Shown: positions 18,381-26,169, numbered from the stretch's first letter. The stretch: 64,000 nt of DNA from a bacterium 1XD21-13 (GCA_009917555.1 QZDX01000004.1:124001-188000), one strand, 5' to 3'. Notes: generated by a model from the letters alone, not told the origin. Made by a program: numbers and translations.

Positions 18381-19466
18381 ATGAGTACAAAGAAGAAAAC
18401 TGCATGGAACGCAGGTCTCATTGCGGCACTGCTCATACTGCTTTTTCTATTGGAGCAGGTGATGCCCTCCAGCTCTATGCTTTTTACCGTATTGAAGAAA
18501 GGCGCTATCTATGCGCTGGTAGCTGTTTCCATGAATCTGTTGAATGGTTTTACCGGACTGTTTTCCCTGGGGCAGGCGGGCTTCATGCTTTTAGGCGCCT
18601 ACACCTACGCCATTTTGACGATCCCGGTGGAGGCCAGGAACAGTGTGTACCAGTACTTTGACGGAGGCATCATTCAGTTTGCCCTGCCCGTTCCGGTGGC
18701 TCTCATTGCCGGGGGAATTGTGGCGGCTATTTTTGCCTACCTCATCGGACTTCCAGTGCTGCGCCTGAAAAGTGATTATCTGGCGATTGCCACCCTGGGC
18801 TTTGCGGAGATTATTCGGGCGGTGTTTCAGTGGGATAAGCTGGGCCCCATTACCAACGGCTCCAACCTGCTGCGGAATTTCCCATCCTTTCGATCTGTGC
18901 TGTTCCCCTTTATTGTGGCAGGCATCTGTATTGCACTGATTGTTATGCTCATCAATTCCACCTATGGCCGGGCATTTAAGGCCATCCGGGATGATGAGAT
19001 TGCGGCGGAGGCCATGGGCATCAACCTGGCCCATCATAAGCGTTTGGCCTTTGTCATCAGCTCCTTTTTTGCCGGCATTTCCGGCGGGCTTTTGGCCATG
19101 TACCAGACCACTATCCAGGCATCCATGTTTAAGTCAGCCATGACCTATGAGATTCTCTTGATTGTGGTGATTGGAGGCATTGGCTCTGTGACGGGGAGCT
19201 GCATCAGCTCCTTCCTGTTTATTGCCTGCTCCGAGTGGTGGCTGCGCTTCCTGGACAATGAGAACCTTTATATTGGAGGCTTCCATGTACCTCTCTTGCG
19301 CCCCGGCTTCCGGAAGGTGGTATTTGCCATTGTGATTATGATGGTGGTGCTGTTCTATCGGCAGGGAATTATGGGCACGAAGGAATTTTCCATAGAAGGA
19401 ATCGCGAATTTCTTTAAGAGGAAGCCCGTTGGAAAAAAGAAGAAGGGAGGAGCCTCCCATGAGTAA
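18381..19466 (+). CDS. livM: Branched-chain amino acid ABC transporter permease LivM
   Basis: A 361-residue permease, the heterodimeric partner of LivH. Visible motifs include MNLLNGFTGLFSLGQAGFMLLGAYTYA, LPVLRLKSDYLAIATLGFAEI, the coupling loop IRDDEIAAEAMGINLAHHK, and a C-terminal FYRQGIMGTKEFS. The frame opens further upstream inside livH (18318), but AAGGAGG 8 bases before ATG 18381 and the absence of conserved residues upstream fix the start. It ends in a basic KKKKGG tail that overlaps the livG start by the ATGAGTAA arrangement, so the two are translationally coupled. Confidence 0.93.
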   Translation: MSTKKKTAWNAGLIAALLILLFLLEQVMPSSSMLFTVLKKGAIYALVAVSMNLLNGFTGLFSLGQAGFMLLGAYTYAILTIPVEARNSVYQYFDGGIIQFALPVPVALIAGGIVAAIFAYLIGLPVLRLKSDYLAIATLGFAEIIRAVFQWDKLGPITNGSNLLRNFPSFRSVLFPFIVAGICIALIVMLINSTYGRAFKAIRDDEIAAEAMGINLAHHKRLAFVISSFFAGISGGLLAMYQTTIQASMFKSAMTYEILLIVVIGGIGSVTGSCISSFLFIACSEWWLRFLDNENLYIGGFHVPLLRPGFRKVVFAIVIMMVVLFYRQGIMGTKEFSIEGIANFFKRKPVGKKKKGGASHE

Positions 19467-20310
19467 GGAAAATGTATTAAAGGTGGAAAATGTCACCATG
19501 CAGTTTGGCGGCGTGATTGCGGTGGACAATATGAATCTTGAGGTGAACGAGGGAGAGATTGTGTCCCTCATTGGCCCCAACGGTGCGGGAAAGACCACAG
19601 CATTTAACGTGATCACGGGCGTGTATGCCCCCACCAACGGCGCCGTCTATTATAAGGGAAATAAGATCATCCAGAATTATCCCCAAGGGAAGATGAAGAA
19701 GCTTTACCGGGGAGAGAATCCTATGACCTATACGGGTCAGCATGCCATTGCCCCCACACCGGATAAGATTACGCGGTTGGGGATTGCGAGAACCTTTCAG
19801 AATATCCGTCTCTTTAAGAGTCAGACAGTGTTTGAGAATATCCTGATTGCTAAGCATATGCTGCGCACCAGCAATATTTTTACAGCTACCTTTAAGCTGA
19901 ACGGCAAGGAGGAGGCTCAGATGCGCAGAGAGTCCGAGGAGCTTTTGCATCTGATGGAGCTTGACGATGTGCGAAATGAGCTTGCAACCTCTCTGCCCTA
20001 TGGCAAGCAGCGCCACCTGGAGATTGCCCGCGCCCTGGCTACCAAGCCGGAGCTTCTGCTCTTAGATGAGCCGGCGGCAGGTATGAATCCCCAGGAGACC
20101 CTGGAGCTGACCCAGTTTATCGGGCGGATTCGGGATGAGTTTGGGCTGACGATTTTTATGATTGAGCATCATATGGATTTGGTTATGGAAATTTCTGACC
20201 GGATCTATGTACTGGATTTTGGAAAGCCTATCGCAGAGGGGACTCCGGAGGAGATTCGGAACAATCCACGAGTGATTGAGGCTTATCTGGGAGGTGCGCA
20301 GGATGAGTAA
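19459..20310 (+). CDS. livG: Branched-chain amino acid ABC transporter ATP-binding protein LivG
   Basis: A 283-residue ATPase. Walker A is GPNGAGKTT; the long LivG-type insertion (PMTYTGQHAIAPTPDKITRLG) leads to IARTFQNIRLF; the signature segment is SLPYGKQRHLEIARAL in place of LSGG, as usual in LivG; Walker B is LLLDEPAAGMNP; and the switch His is in IEHHMD. The start ATG 19459 overlaps the livM stop, with GGGAGGAG upstream. It couples ATP hydrolysis to transport through LivHM. The C-terminus EEIRNNPRVIEAYLG is typical. Confidence 0.95.
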   Translation: MSKENVLKVENVTMQFGGVIAVDNMNLEVNEGEIVSLIGPNGAGKTTAFNVITGVYAPTNGAVYYKGNKIIQNYPQGKMKKLYRGENPMTYTGQHAIAPTPDKITRLGIARTFQNIRLFKSQTVFENILIAKHMLRTSNIFTATFKLNGKEEAQMRRESEELLHLMELDDVRNELATSLPYGKQRHLEIARALATKPELLLLDEPAAGMNPQETLELTQFIGRIRDEFGLTIFMIEHHMDLVMEISDRIYVLDFGKPIAEGTPEEIRNNPRVIEAYLGGAQDE

Positions 20311-21016
20311 TATATTGGAAGTAAAGGATCTCCATGTATCCTATGGGGGAATTAAGGCGGTAAAAGATATTAGCTTTGAGGTGCCAAAGGGGGAGGTTGT
20401 GACCCTCATCGGTGCCAATGGTGCGGGAAAGAGTTCTACCCTGCGGTCCATTGTGGGCCTGGTGAAGCCGGAGAGCGGAAGCATTCAGTTTGAGGGTGCG
20501 GAGCTTGCGGGGCTTCCTACGGATCAGATTGTGTCCAAGGGAATTACATTGGTGCCGGAGGGAAGGCGGGTATTCCCGGATCTGACGGTTCTGGAGAATC
20601 TGAAGATTGGAGCTTATATGAGAAAGGATTCTCTGGATGAGGATTTGAAGTGGGTGCACGATCTTTTTCCACGGCTTAAGGAGCGCTCCTGGCAGCTGGC
20701 CGGAACCCTGTCCGGTGGAGAGCAGCAAATGCTGGCCATTGGCCGGGCCCTCATGTCCAAGCCGGAGCTGATTATGATGGATGAGCCCTCTCTGGGACTG
20801 GCGCCGATTATTGTGCAGGGCGTGTTTGATATTATCCGGGAGATCAACAAGCAGGGTGTGACCATCCTTCTGGTGGAACAGAATGCGAATATGGCGCTCA
20901 AGGCAGCCAATAAGGGTTATGTGATGGAGACTGGCCGGATCACCCTGACCGGAACAGGAGCGGAGCTTCTGGAGAATGAGGAAGTGAAGGCGGCTTATCT
21001 GGGAAAGGCGAAGTGA
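20303..21016 (+). CDS. livF: Branched-chain amino acid ABC transporter ATP-binding protein LivF
   Basis: A 237-residue ATPase, partner of LivG. Walker A is GANGAGKSS, Q-loop region VPEGRRVFPDLTV, signature LSGGEQQMLAIGRAL, Walker B MMDEPSLGLAP, and the switch region LVEQN. The start ATG 20303 overlaps the livG stop by the same ATGAGTAA junction as at livM/livG, with GGGAGG upstream. It is the last gene of the operon; no clear terminator was seen between it and purA, which has its own promoter. Confidence 0.95.
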   Translation: MSNILEVKDLHVSYGGIKAVKDISFEVPKGEVVTLIGANGAGKSSTLRSIVGLVKPESGSIQFEGAELAGLPTDQIVSKGITLVPEGRRVFPDLTVLENLKIGAYMRKDSLDEDLKWVHDLFPRLKERSWQLAGTLSGGEQQMLAIGRALMSKPELIMMDEPSLGLAPIIVQGVFDIIREINKQGVTILLVEQNANMALKAANKGYVMETGRITLTGTGAELLENEEVKAAYLGKAK

Positions 21017-21067
21017 CAATTCGGACGTGCGGCAGCAGAGAGTGAAGGAAAGTAGAGCAACAAGTGG

Positions 21068-21096
21068 TTTACAACCTGGAGAAAAGCATGTATACT
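21068..21096 (+). promoter_or_regulatory. Promoter of purA
   Basis: TTTACA, 17 bases, TATACT preceded by TG, 87 bases before the purA start. The transcribed leader holds a GTCGGC/GCCGAC hairpin at about 21104-21140 and a copy of the 19-mer repeat. Confidence 0.8.
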
Positions 21097-21149
21097 AGAT
21101 AGCGTCGGCGGTGGGGGCATAAGCCTGTGCCTGCCGACGTTATCCTTGG

Positions 21150-21168
21150 GATATTACAGAACCGGAAT
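21150..21168 (+). repeat. 19-mer repeat before purA
   Basis: GATATTACAGAACCGGAAT, one of five related copies in the window. The following GGAGG is the purA ribosome binding site. Confidence 0.8.
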
Positions 21169-21182
21169 GGAGGACTGGGACT

Positions 21183-22463
21183 ATGGTAAAAGCAGTTGTT
21201 GGAGCAAACTGGGGAGATGAGGGCAAGGGTAAGATTACCGATATGCTGGCTCAGGAGTCAGATATTATTGTCCGCTTTCAGGGAGGGGCAAACGCAGGCC
21301 ACACCATTGTGAACAATTATGGGAAATTTGCCTTGCATACACTTCCCTCCGGCGTATTTTATGATCACACCACAAGCATTATCGGCAATGGTGTGGCCCT
21401 CAATATTCCGGTGCTGTTTCGAGAGATTCAGAGTATTGTAGAGCGGGGTGTTCCGGCTCCGAAGATTCTGGTATCTGACCGGGCGCAGATGGTGATGTCC
21501 TATCACATTCTCTTTGATCAGTGTGAGGAGGAGCGCCTGGGCGGAAAGTCCTTTGGCTCTACCAAGTCGGGGATTGCTCCCTTCTATTCAGATAAATTTG
21601 CAAAAATCGGCTTTCAGGTAAGTGAGCTGTTTGCCCAGGAGAGTTATCTCCGGGAAAAGATTGCCAATGTGTGCGTTCAGAAGAATACGCTTCTTGAGCA
21701 TCTGTATCATAAGCCTGCCTTGGATCAGGATAAGCTTTATGAGGAACTGATGGAATATAAGAGAATGGTGGAGCCCTATGTATGCGATACCTCCGCATTT
21801 CTCTATCAGGCGCTTCAGGAGGGAAAAAATATTCTTCTGGAGGGCCAGCTTGGGTCTATGAAGGACCCGGATCACGGGATTTATCCTATGGTAACCTCCT
21901 CCTCTACCCTGGCAGCTTACGGGGCGATTGGGGCAGGGATACCGCCCCATGAGATCAAGGAGATTGTTACGGTGTGCAAGGCTTATTCCAGTGCGGTTGG
22001 TGCCGGAGCTTTTGTGAGTGAGATCTTTGGCGACGAGGCGGATGAGCTTCGAAGAAGAGGCGGAGACGGTGGCGAGTTTGGCGCTACTACAGGACGTCCC
22101 CGGAGAGTGGGCTGGTTTGACTGTGTAGCTTCCCGATATGGGTGCCGCATCCAGGGAACTACGGACGTGGCCTTCACAGTACTGGACGTGCTGGGCTATC
22201 TTGATGAGATTCCGGTCTGTGTGGGATATGAGATTGACGGCAAGGTTACAAGAGAGTTCCCGGTTTCCTATCTTCTGGAGAAGGCAAAGCCTGTATTGGA
22301 GAAGCTTCCCGGTTGGAAATGCGACATTCGGGGAATAAAGAAATATGAGGATCTGCCAGAGAACTGCCGGAAGTATATAGAGTTTGTAGAGAAGCAGATT
22401 GAATGTCCCATTACCATGGTTTCCAATGGGCCGGGGCGGGAGGATATCATATACCGCAAATAA
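21183..22463 (+). CDS. purA: Adenylosuccinate synthetase
   Basis: A 426-residue GTP-dependent enzyme joining IMP and aspartate, the first step from IMP to AMP. Visible motifs are GANWGDEGKGK (phosphate loop with catalytic Asp), GGANAGHTIV with the catalytic His, KSFGSTKSGIAP, LEGQLGSMKDPDHG, GATTGRPRRVGWFD (aspartate/IMP binding), and the C-terminal SNGPGRED with guanine contacts. The length is normal. ATG 21183 follows GGAGG within a dispersed 19-mer repeat. It is monocistronic or leads into the HAD gene past a large palindromic element. Confidence 0.96.
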   Translation: MVKAVVGANWGDEGKGKITDMLAQESDIIVRFQGGANAGHTIVNNYGKFALHTLPSGVFYDHTTSIIGNGVALNIPVLFREIQSIVERGVPAPKILVSDRAQMVMSYHILFDQCEEERLGGKSFGSTKSGIAPFYSDKFAKIGFQVSELFAQESYLREKIANVCVQKNTLLEHLYHKPALDQDKLYEELMEYKRMVEPYVCDTSAFLYQALQEGKNILLEGQLGSMKDPDHGIYPMVTSSSTLAAYGAIGAGIPPHEIKEIVTVCKAYSSAVGAGAFVSEIFGDEADELRRRGGDGGEFGATTGRPRRVGWFDCVASRYGCRIQGTTDVAFTVLDVLGYLDEIPVCVGYEIDGKVTREFPVSYLLEKAKPVLEKLPGWKCDIRGIKKYEDLPENCRKYIEFVEKQIECPITMVSNGPGREDIIYRK

Positions 22464-22468
22464 TTCAG

Positions 22469-22597
22469 ACGGCGGGAAAGCCAACATAAAAAGATGCGTC
22501 AAGTTTGCTTGTAAGCAGATTTTTATGTTGGCTTTCACATCGGATGAATATCCGATGCTTCTTGTGCGGCCATTGGCCGCACAAGAAGATACCGCCG
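22469..22597. repeat. Multibranched palindromic element (three hairpins within a closing helix)
   Basis: An outer CGGCGG/CCGCCG helix encloses three consecutive hairpins: a 17-pair stem at 22476-22492/22520-22536 (GAAAGCCAACATAAAAA and its complement), an 8-pair stem CATCGGAT/ATCCGATG at 22538-22557, and a 14-pair stem CTTCTTGTGCGGCC/GGCCGCACAAGAAG at 22558-22588. There is no coding frame. It fills the gap between purA and the HAD gene. Confidence 0.85.
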
Positions 22598-22637
22598 AAA
22601 CCGTTACATTTATACGGACATTTAGACGGAGAAAGCA

Positions 22638-23243
22638 ATGAAGATTACAACCATTATTTTTGATCTCGGAAGGGTCTTAACAGGCTATGGCTGGGAGGAG
22701 TACCTTGGCAGAATCGTGCCGGATCCGGCGGCATATGAGGCAGTGGAACAGGCTACCTTCAAAAGCCCTGTATGGGTAGAGCATGATAAGGGACTTTTGA
22801 GTGAGGATGAGGAAATACAGGAATTCATAGCAGAAGCTCCTGAGTACGAGCGGGAGATTCGTGCGGTTTATGAGAATCTGGGCGAGTGCTTCTGGAGCCT
22901 GGATTATACGGTTCCCTGGATACAGGAGCTGAAGGGAAAAGGATATCGGGTGTATGCCCTGTCCAACTGGCCAAAGCACATTTATGATCAGAGAGGGGAC
23001 AGGCTGGATTTTCTTGATCTGATGGATGGGTATATCCTTTCTTTTCAGGAGCATTTGATTAAGCCGGACGAGAGAGTATATCTCAGACTGATGGAAAGAT
23101 ATGGAATTCGGCCGGAGGAAGCCGTCTTTTTGGATGATACCAGGGAGAATGTTTTGGCAGCGGAAAAGCTGGGAATACATGGAATCGTGTTCTCTTCTCA
23201 GAAGCAGGCTAGGGAGGAGCTTCTTGCTCTTGGAGTAAAGTAA
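22638..23243 (+). CDS. HAD-superfamily (subfamily IA) hydrolase
   Basis: A 201-residue soluble phosphatase-like protein. Motif I is FDLGRVL with the nucleophile Asp (the second acidic residue replaced by Gly, as in many HAD-IA proteins related to YihX/haloacid dehalogenases), motif II is ALSNW, motif III is the Lys in LIKPDERVY, and motif IV is VFLDDTREN. A helical cap lies between residues 15 and 90. These enzymes hydrolyse small phosphorylated metabolites such as sugar phosphates; the substrate here is unknown. ATG 22638 follows GGAGAAAG. It lies downstream of the purA palindrome and ends at its own terminator. Confidence 0.88.
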   Translation: MKITTIIFDLGRVLTGYGWEEYLGRIVPDPAAYEAVEQATFKSPVWVEHDKGLLSEDEEIQEFIAEAPEYEREIRAVYENLGECFWSLDYTVPWIQELKGKGYRVYALSNWPKHIYDQRGDRLDFLDLMDGYILSFQEHLIKPDERVYLRLMERYGIRPEEAVFLDDTRENVLAAEKLGIHGIVFSSQKQAREELLALGVK

Positions 23244-23293
23244 GACAGATATTATATGGTTCACATACTGACATATAAAATAAGAAGATATAG

Positions 23294-23346
23294 AAAGAAA
23301 AAGCAGGTGGGCAGTTATTTTCAACTGTCTAGCCTGCTTTTTCTTT
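23294..23346 (+). terminator. Terminator after HAD gene
   Basis: AAAGCAGG / CCTGCTTT outer stem with an inner CAGTT/AACTG, followed by TTCTTT. Confidence 0.8.
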
Positions 23347-23423
23347 AACTTTTTTTTATGGGTATCTTGTATTTTTCAGCTACCTTGGTGGAAAGTAGAA
23401 ATACCTTCCATAAGAATATCCTC

Positions 23424-23452
23424 TTGACATACCTAGATTTCAGAGGTATTCT
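23424..23452 (+). promoter_or_regulatory. PadR promoter with overlapping operator palindrome
   Basis: TTGACA, 17 bases, TATTCT. The inverted repeat ATACCT-N9-AGGTAT (23429-23449) covers the spacer and part of the -10, a natural site for PadR autorepression. A pair of direct repeats AAATCTATG follows at about 23463-23490. Confidence 0.8.
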
Positions 23453-23508
23453 ATATACATAGAAAATCTATGCATATGAAATCTATGTATACAAAAAGGG
23501 GTGATTCT

Positions 23509-23847
23509 ATGGACAAAAAAATGATGGCTATGAGCACAGCGATGCTTCTTCTAAAGCTTTTGGAGGAGGAGGATATGTACGGGTATCAGATGATTCGGAA
23601 ACTGGAGGAGCGGAGCAGCCAGGTATTTTCCCTGAAGGAAGGGACCCTGTATCCGATCCTGCATTCTCTGGAGGAACAGGAGGCGGTGGAGAGCTATGAG
23701 CGCCAGGCTGAGACAGGTCGGATGCGGAAGTATTACCGCCTGACAAAAAAGGGAGGAAAGCTCCTTCAGAAAAAGAAGGAGGAGTGGGAGACCTATGAGA
23801 AGGCGGTCCATGATGTAATGAAGGGAGGGGTATCCTTTGCGCTCTGA
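23509..23847 (+). CDS. PadR-family transcriptional regulator
   Basis: A 112-residue winged-helix repressor. The N-terminal wing-helix shows the PadR signature YGYQMIRKLEERS, then FSLKEGTLYPILHSLEEQ, and a basic wing RMRKYYRLTKKGGKLL; a short C-terminal helix gives dimerisation. The frame is open from 23470, but AAGGGGTG before ATG 23509 and the family N-terminus decide the start. A perfect ATACCT/AGGTAT palindrome overlaps its promoter, suggesting autoregulation. It overlaps the SEDS-like gene by 11 bases, so that gene is its likely target and partner. PadR regulators often answer cell-envelope or antimicrobial stress; the inducer is unknown. Confidence 0.92.
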   Translation: MDKKMMAMSTAMLLLKLLEEEDMYGYQMIRKLEERSSQVFSLKEGTLYPILHSLEEQEAVESYERQAETGRMRKYYRLTKKGGKLLQKKKEEWETYEKAVHDVMKGGVSFAL

Positions 23848-25318
23848 ACAACAGGAAAAGCTCATGCAGTTTCTGGAGGATGTGGATGAACAGATTTCCT
23901 ACAAGCCCGTTCATGCGGCGGTGAACGAGGAGCTGCGTGCCCATGTGGAGGATAAGGCGGAGGTCTATATGGAATATGGTGTGGAGGAGGATGAAGCTTA
24001 TGATAAGGCCATCCGCGACATGGGGGATGCGTCCGTCATTGGAATACAGATGAATGAGGCGCACCATCTTCGGACAGCAAAGCCGCTGCTGGCTTCCTTG
24101 GTTGGACTCATATGCCTTGGTGTGGCAGGAAATTTTGTGGGCAGGGGATTTTCTTTGGGGGAGATCCTCTATAATGGTTATTTTTTATGGGGCTTCCTGG
24201 TGTTGATGCTTGTGACTTGGTATGGTTACCCATTTTTGTTAAAACATACAGGAAAGATCTTGATATTTTTGGCTGTGGCAGGGATTCTTTTTGTGGTTGG
24301 GCGGACTGTGAGTAGCTCTATGGGAATTTTCCTGCCGTCCATAGCAGTCGTCCATCTATACAGCCCCAGCGCAGTTTTTGGAGCTCTGCAGCTGGCGATC
24401 CCTGCCAGTGTCGTTTTTCTATACCGCAGGCGTCATCAGGGTCTACGCTCTATTCTGCTGGTTGGAGGACTGCAGCTTCTTTTGCTGGGACTTATTGCTT
24501 ATTGCCATTTCTGGGGATATGCCGATTCTGCTTTTTTGACCTTTTTATGCTCCTGTTTGGGTGCGGAGCTCTATATGGTGAGAAAGGAATACCTGAATGT
24601 GGATAAGAGGAAGGGCTTTGGAACGGCAATTGCCTGTTTTCTTATTTTAGCCCTTGTCTGGGCAGGAAGCAGTGGGAAAGGGTTTTATGAAACTTTGGAA
24701 TTGTTTGTAAATCCGGCAGCTCAGACAGACACTGCATGGGAGGACGGTTACAATAATGTTTTGATTCGGGAGCTTCTTGGAAGGGCGAAAGGCTTTGGAG
24801 CAATCGAGCTTAGCGAGGAAGAGCTGATCCGTTATGAGACAGCACAATGGTATTATGAGGATGGGCCCGGTGTATGGAACGGAGCAGGCGGCGTGAATGA
24901 GACCCTGGAGAGCTATGTGGAATATCGGATGCAGTTTTTGGATGAACTAGAGCTTACGGATGTCCTGCCCCAGCATTACCACAACAATTACCGGATTGCA
25001 TGGTGGATTCTGCGGTATGGTTGGATTCCCGGAATATTTTTGACACTTCTGCTCTGCGGCGCTTACGGGCTTTTTCTCGCTGCAGCTTTTCGAATCCGGA
25101 ACCGCTTGGGGCGGAGCGTGGCCCTGGTGGGAGGCCTGGCTGTGTGGATGCAATTTCTGTTTTATCTGTTGGGAAATTTTGGGTGCCAGTTTGGAATGTT
25201 TGGAAATCTGCCCTTTGTGTCGGAGGGACTTGCCAGCATCACGGGAAGCGCTCTGACAGCGGGACTGATTCTTTCCGCTTACCGGTTTGATACGGTGGTG
25301 GCAGAGAGAAAAATGTGA
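23837..25318 (+). CDS. SEDS-like membrane protein with N-terminal permease-prefix domain
   Basis: A 493-residue protein. Residues 1-75 form a soluble charged helical domain (QQEKLMQFLEDVDEQISYKPVHAAVNEELRAHVEDK) like the prefix found on several PadR-linked membrane proteins. About ten transmembrane helices follow. The last third (RIAWWILRYGWIPGIFLTLLLCGAYGLFLAAA... LPFVSEGLASITGSALTAGLILS) resembles the C-terminal half of FtsW/RodA, with FVSEGLAS in place of PFISYGGSS. The KGAxRW motif is not seen, so enzymatic activity is doubtful. The start is TTG 23837, overlapping padR, with GGGAGGGG 7 bases upstream. It is co-transcribed with padR and is probably an envelope-stress accessory. Confidence 0.75.
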   Translation: MRSEQQEKLMQFLEDVDEQISYKPVHAAVNEELRAHVEDKAEVYMEYGVEEDEAYDKAIRDMGDASVIGIQMNEAHHLRTAKPLLASLVGLICLGVAGNFVGRGFSLGEILYNGYFLWGFLVLMLVTWYGYPFLLKHTGKILIFLAVAGILFVVGRTVSSSMGIFLPSIAVVHLYSPSAVFGALQLAIPASVVFLYRRRHQGLRSILLVGGLQLLLLGLIAYCHFWGYADSAFLTFLCSCLGAELYMVRKEYLNVDKRKGFGTAIACFLILALVWAGSSGKGFYETLELFVNPAAQTDTAWEDGYNNVLIRELLGRAKGFGAIELSEEELIRYETAQWYYEDGPGVWNGAGGVNETLESYVEYRMQFLDELELTDVLPQHYHNNYRIAWWILRYGWIPGIFLTLLLCGAYGLFLAAAFRIRNRLGRSVALVGGLAVWMQFLFYLLGNFGCQFGMFGNLPFVSEGLASITGSALTAGLILSAYRFDTVVAERKM

Positions 25319-25367
25319 AATGTTGTGGCATTTTAATGAGGATTAGGAAAATGATTGAATAGAGCAG

Positions 25368-25565
25368 CTATTTTTTTAAATGCCGGTAGACTAAAATGTA
25401 AGCGTACAAAAAGCAGGGGATCACAATGGTGCAGATCACGGATGCCATCAGCCAGCTTTTGGAGGCCGTAGGGTCTATAATAGCCAGAACAATGGTAATG
25501 AGATACATGCCGGCTAAGAATATAGCACCTAAAAGAGCCAGGATGCGCTTGAGCTTTTGAAACAT
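25368..25565 (-). CDS. Small two-helix membrane protein (65 aa)
   Basis: MFQKLKRILALL begins a protein with two clear hydrophobic segments (residues 8-29 and 37-58) joined by a short DPTASKS loop and a basic C-terminus. AGGAGG 7 bases before ATG 25565 decides this start over an upstream ATG at 25589. Proteins of this size and pattern are common and uncharacterised in Lachnospiraceae. It is transcribed towards the SEDS-like gene (convergent). Function unknown. Confidence 0.7.
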   Translation of the reverse strand: MFQKLKRILALLGAIFLAGMYLITIVLAIIDPTASKSWLMASVICTIVIPCFLYAYILVYRHLKK

Positions 25566-25776
25566 GGGAAACCTCCTGTAAAATAGCATTCAAACCATTC
25601 TCATAATCAGACATGGAATGGAAATAGAACTCAAAAGAGTTACTTTGAATTTAACATAACACATCTTTGGGAGGAAGTATAGAAATTTTCAAATTTTTTT
25701 GTATAAAATCTATTTGGCAGGCAATAATAGGATTAGACAAAAGAGAAACGAATTACTTATATCCTCCCCTTTAGTG

Positions 25777-25812
25777 AAATCCCCATCACAACGACGTGGT
25801 GGGGATTTTTTT
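25777..25812 (+). terminator. Orphan terminator
   Basis: ATCCCCA-CAC / GTG-TGGGGAT hairpin followed by T7. No plus-strand coding gene ends nearby (the SEDS-like gene ends 460 bases before), so it either marks a small RNA or catches read-through. Confidence 0.75.
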
Positions 25813-25824
25813 AGAAAATAATGG

Positions 25825-25853
25825 TTGTCATAAATTAAAATTTATGTTAATTT
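25825..25853 (+). promoter_or_regulatory. Putative toxin mRNA promoter
   Basis: TTGTCA, 17 bases, TAATTT preceded by TGT. The -10 is weak. It mirrors a better promoter on the opposite strand at 26126-26154. Confidence 0.5.
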
Positions 25854-25948
25854 ATAGATGTGGTGCTACCTAATACCGATAGGCGGTTGCCCTCGCTTTT
25901 TAGGGGGGGGGGCTATGCCCTCCAATCGAGAGAAAGGGGGGGATGGCC

Positions 25949-26035
25949 ATGGTTACATATGATGGGCTGTTTCAGCTTGGAATATTGATCGTTGCTATTG
26001 TAAGTCTGGTTTATCAGATTGCACATAAAAAATAA
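25949..26035 (+). CDS. Holin-like type I toxin peptide (28 aa)
   Basis: MVTYDGLFQLGILIVAIV begins a 28-residue peptide with one transmembrane helix and a basic tail ending HKK. The MVTY(D/E)GLF start is the hallmark of small membrane toxins annotated as putative holin-like toxins in Firmicutes, related to the TxpA/BsrG type whose synthesis is blocked by antisense RNA. An ATG 6 bases earlier is in frame but touches the purine-rich AGAAAGGGGGGG site; ATG 25949 has proper spacing. A bidirectional terminator overlaps its stop codon, and a strong opposing promoter lies 90 bases downstream. Confidence 0.8.
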   Translation: MVTYDGLFQLGILIVAIVSLVYQIAHKK

Positions 26036-26069
26036 CCGCCACGTCCTGCAAACTGAGCGGTTATTTTTT
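26027..26069. terminator. Bidirectional terminator shared by toxin mRNA and antisense RNA
   Basis: AAAAAATAACCGC pairs with GCGGTTATTTTTT. It has T6 on both strands and overlaps the toxin stop codon. Confidence 0.9.
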
Positions 26070-26119
26070 AATAACGAATTAGCAAGAGGGCAACCGTCTA
26101 TTGAGGTGGCATCACTCTT
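26027..26119 (-). ncRNA. Probable antisense antitoxin RNA
   Basis: A near-consensus minus-strand promoter predicts a start near 26119; transcription to the shared terminator gives an RNA of roughly 90 bases with no coding frame. It overlaps the toxin transcript at the terminator and would extend through the toxin if termination failed. Its 5' end repeats the sequence of the toxin leader because of the inverted repeats. The RNA is inferred, not observed. Confidence 0.6.
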
Positions 26120-26125
26120 GTAATT

Positions 26126-26154
26126 ATAATAGCATTGGCAATAAAATATGTCAA
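26126..26154 (-). promoter_or_regulatory. Strong promoter for antisense RNA
   Basis: Minus strand TTGACA, 17 bases, TATTAT with an extended TGC before the -10. Confidence 0.85.
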
Positions 26155-26169
26155 TAATGCTTTTGGGGG

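Larger units (their letters stand above)
25862..26114. repeat. Imperfect terminal inverted repeats around the holin-like toxin
   Basis: The left arm (25862-25896) and right arm (26081-26114) are reverse complements with an exact 11-base core CGGTTGCCCTC / GAGGGCAACCG and a second block GTG-TGC-ACCT-AATA. They bound a 250-base cassette holding toxin, terminator and antisense RNA. Confidence 0.8.

Noticed and set aside
21097-21180. Purine riboswitch before purA
   Set aside because: A GTCGGC/GCCGAC hairpin is present but the conserved purine-aptamer core and two-loop layout are not seen.
21588-22538. A 316-codon minus-strand frame opposite purA
   Set aside because: Shadow of purA with no family features; its start lies in the palindromic element after purA.
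25949-26035. Prophage holin
   Set aside because: The peptide is only 28 residues and no endolysin or other phage genes are near. The antisense promoter and shared terminator fit a type I toxin much better.
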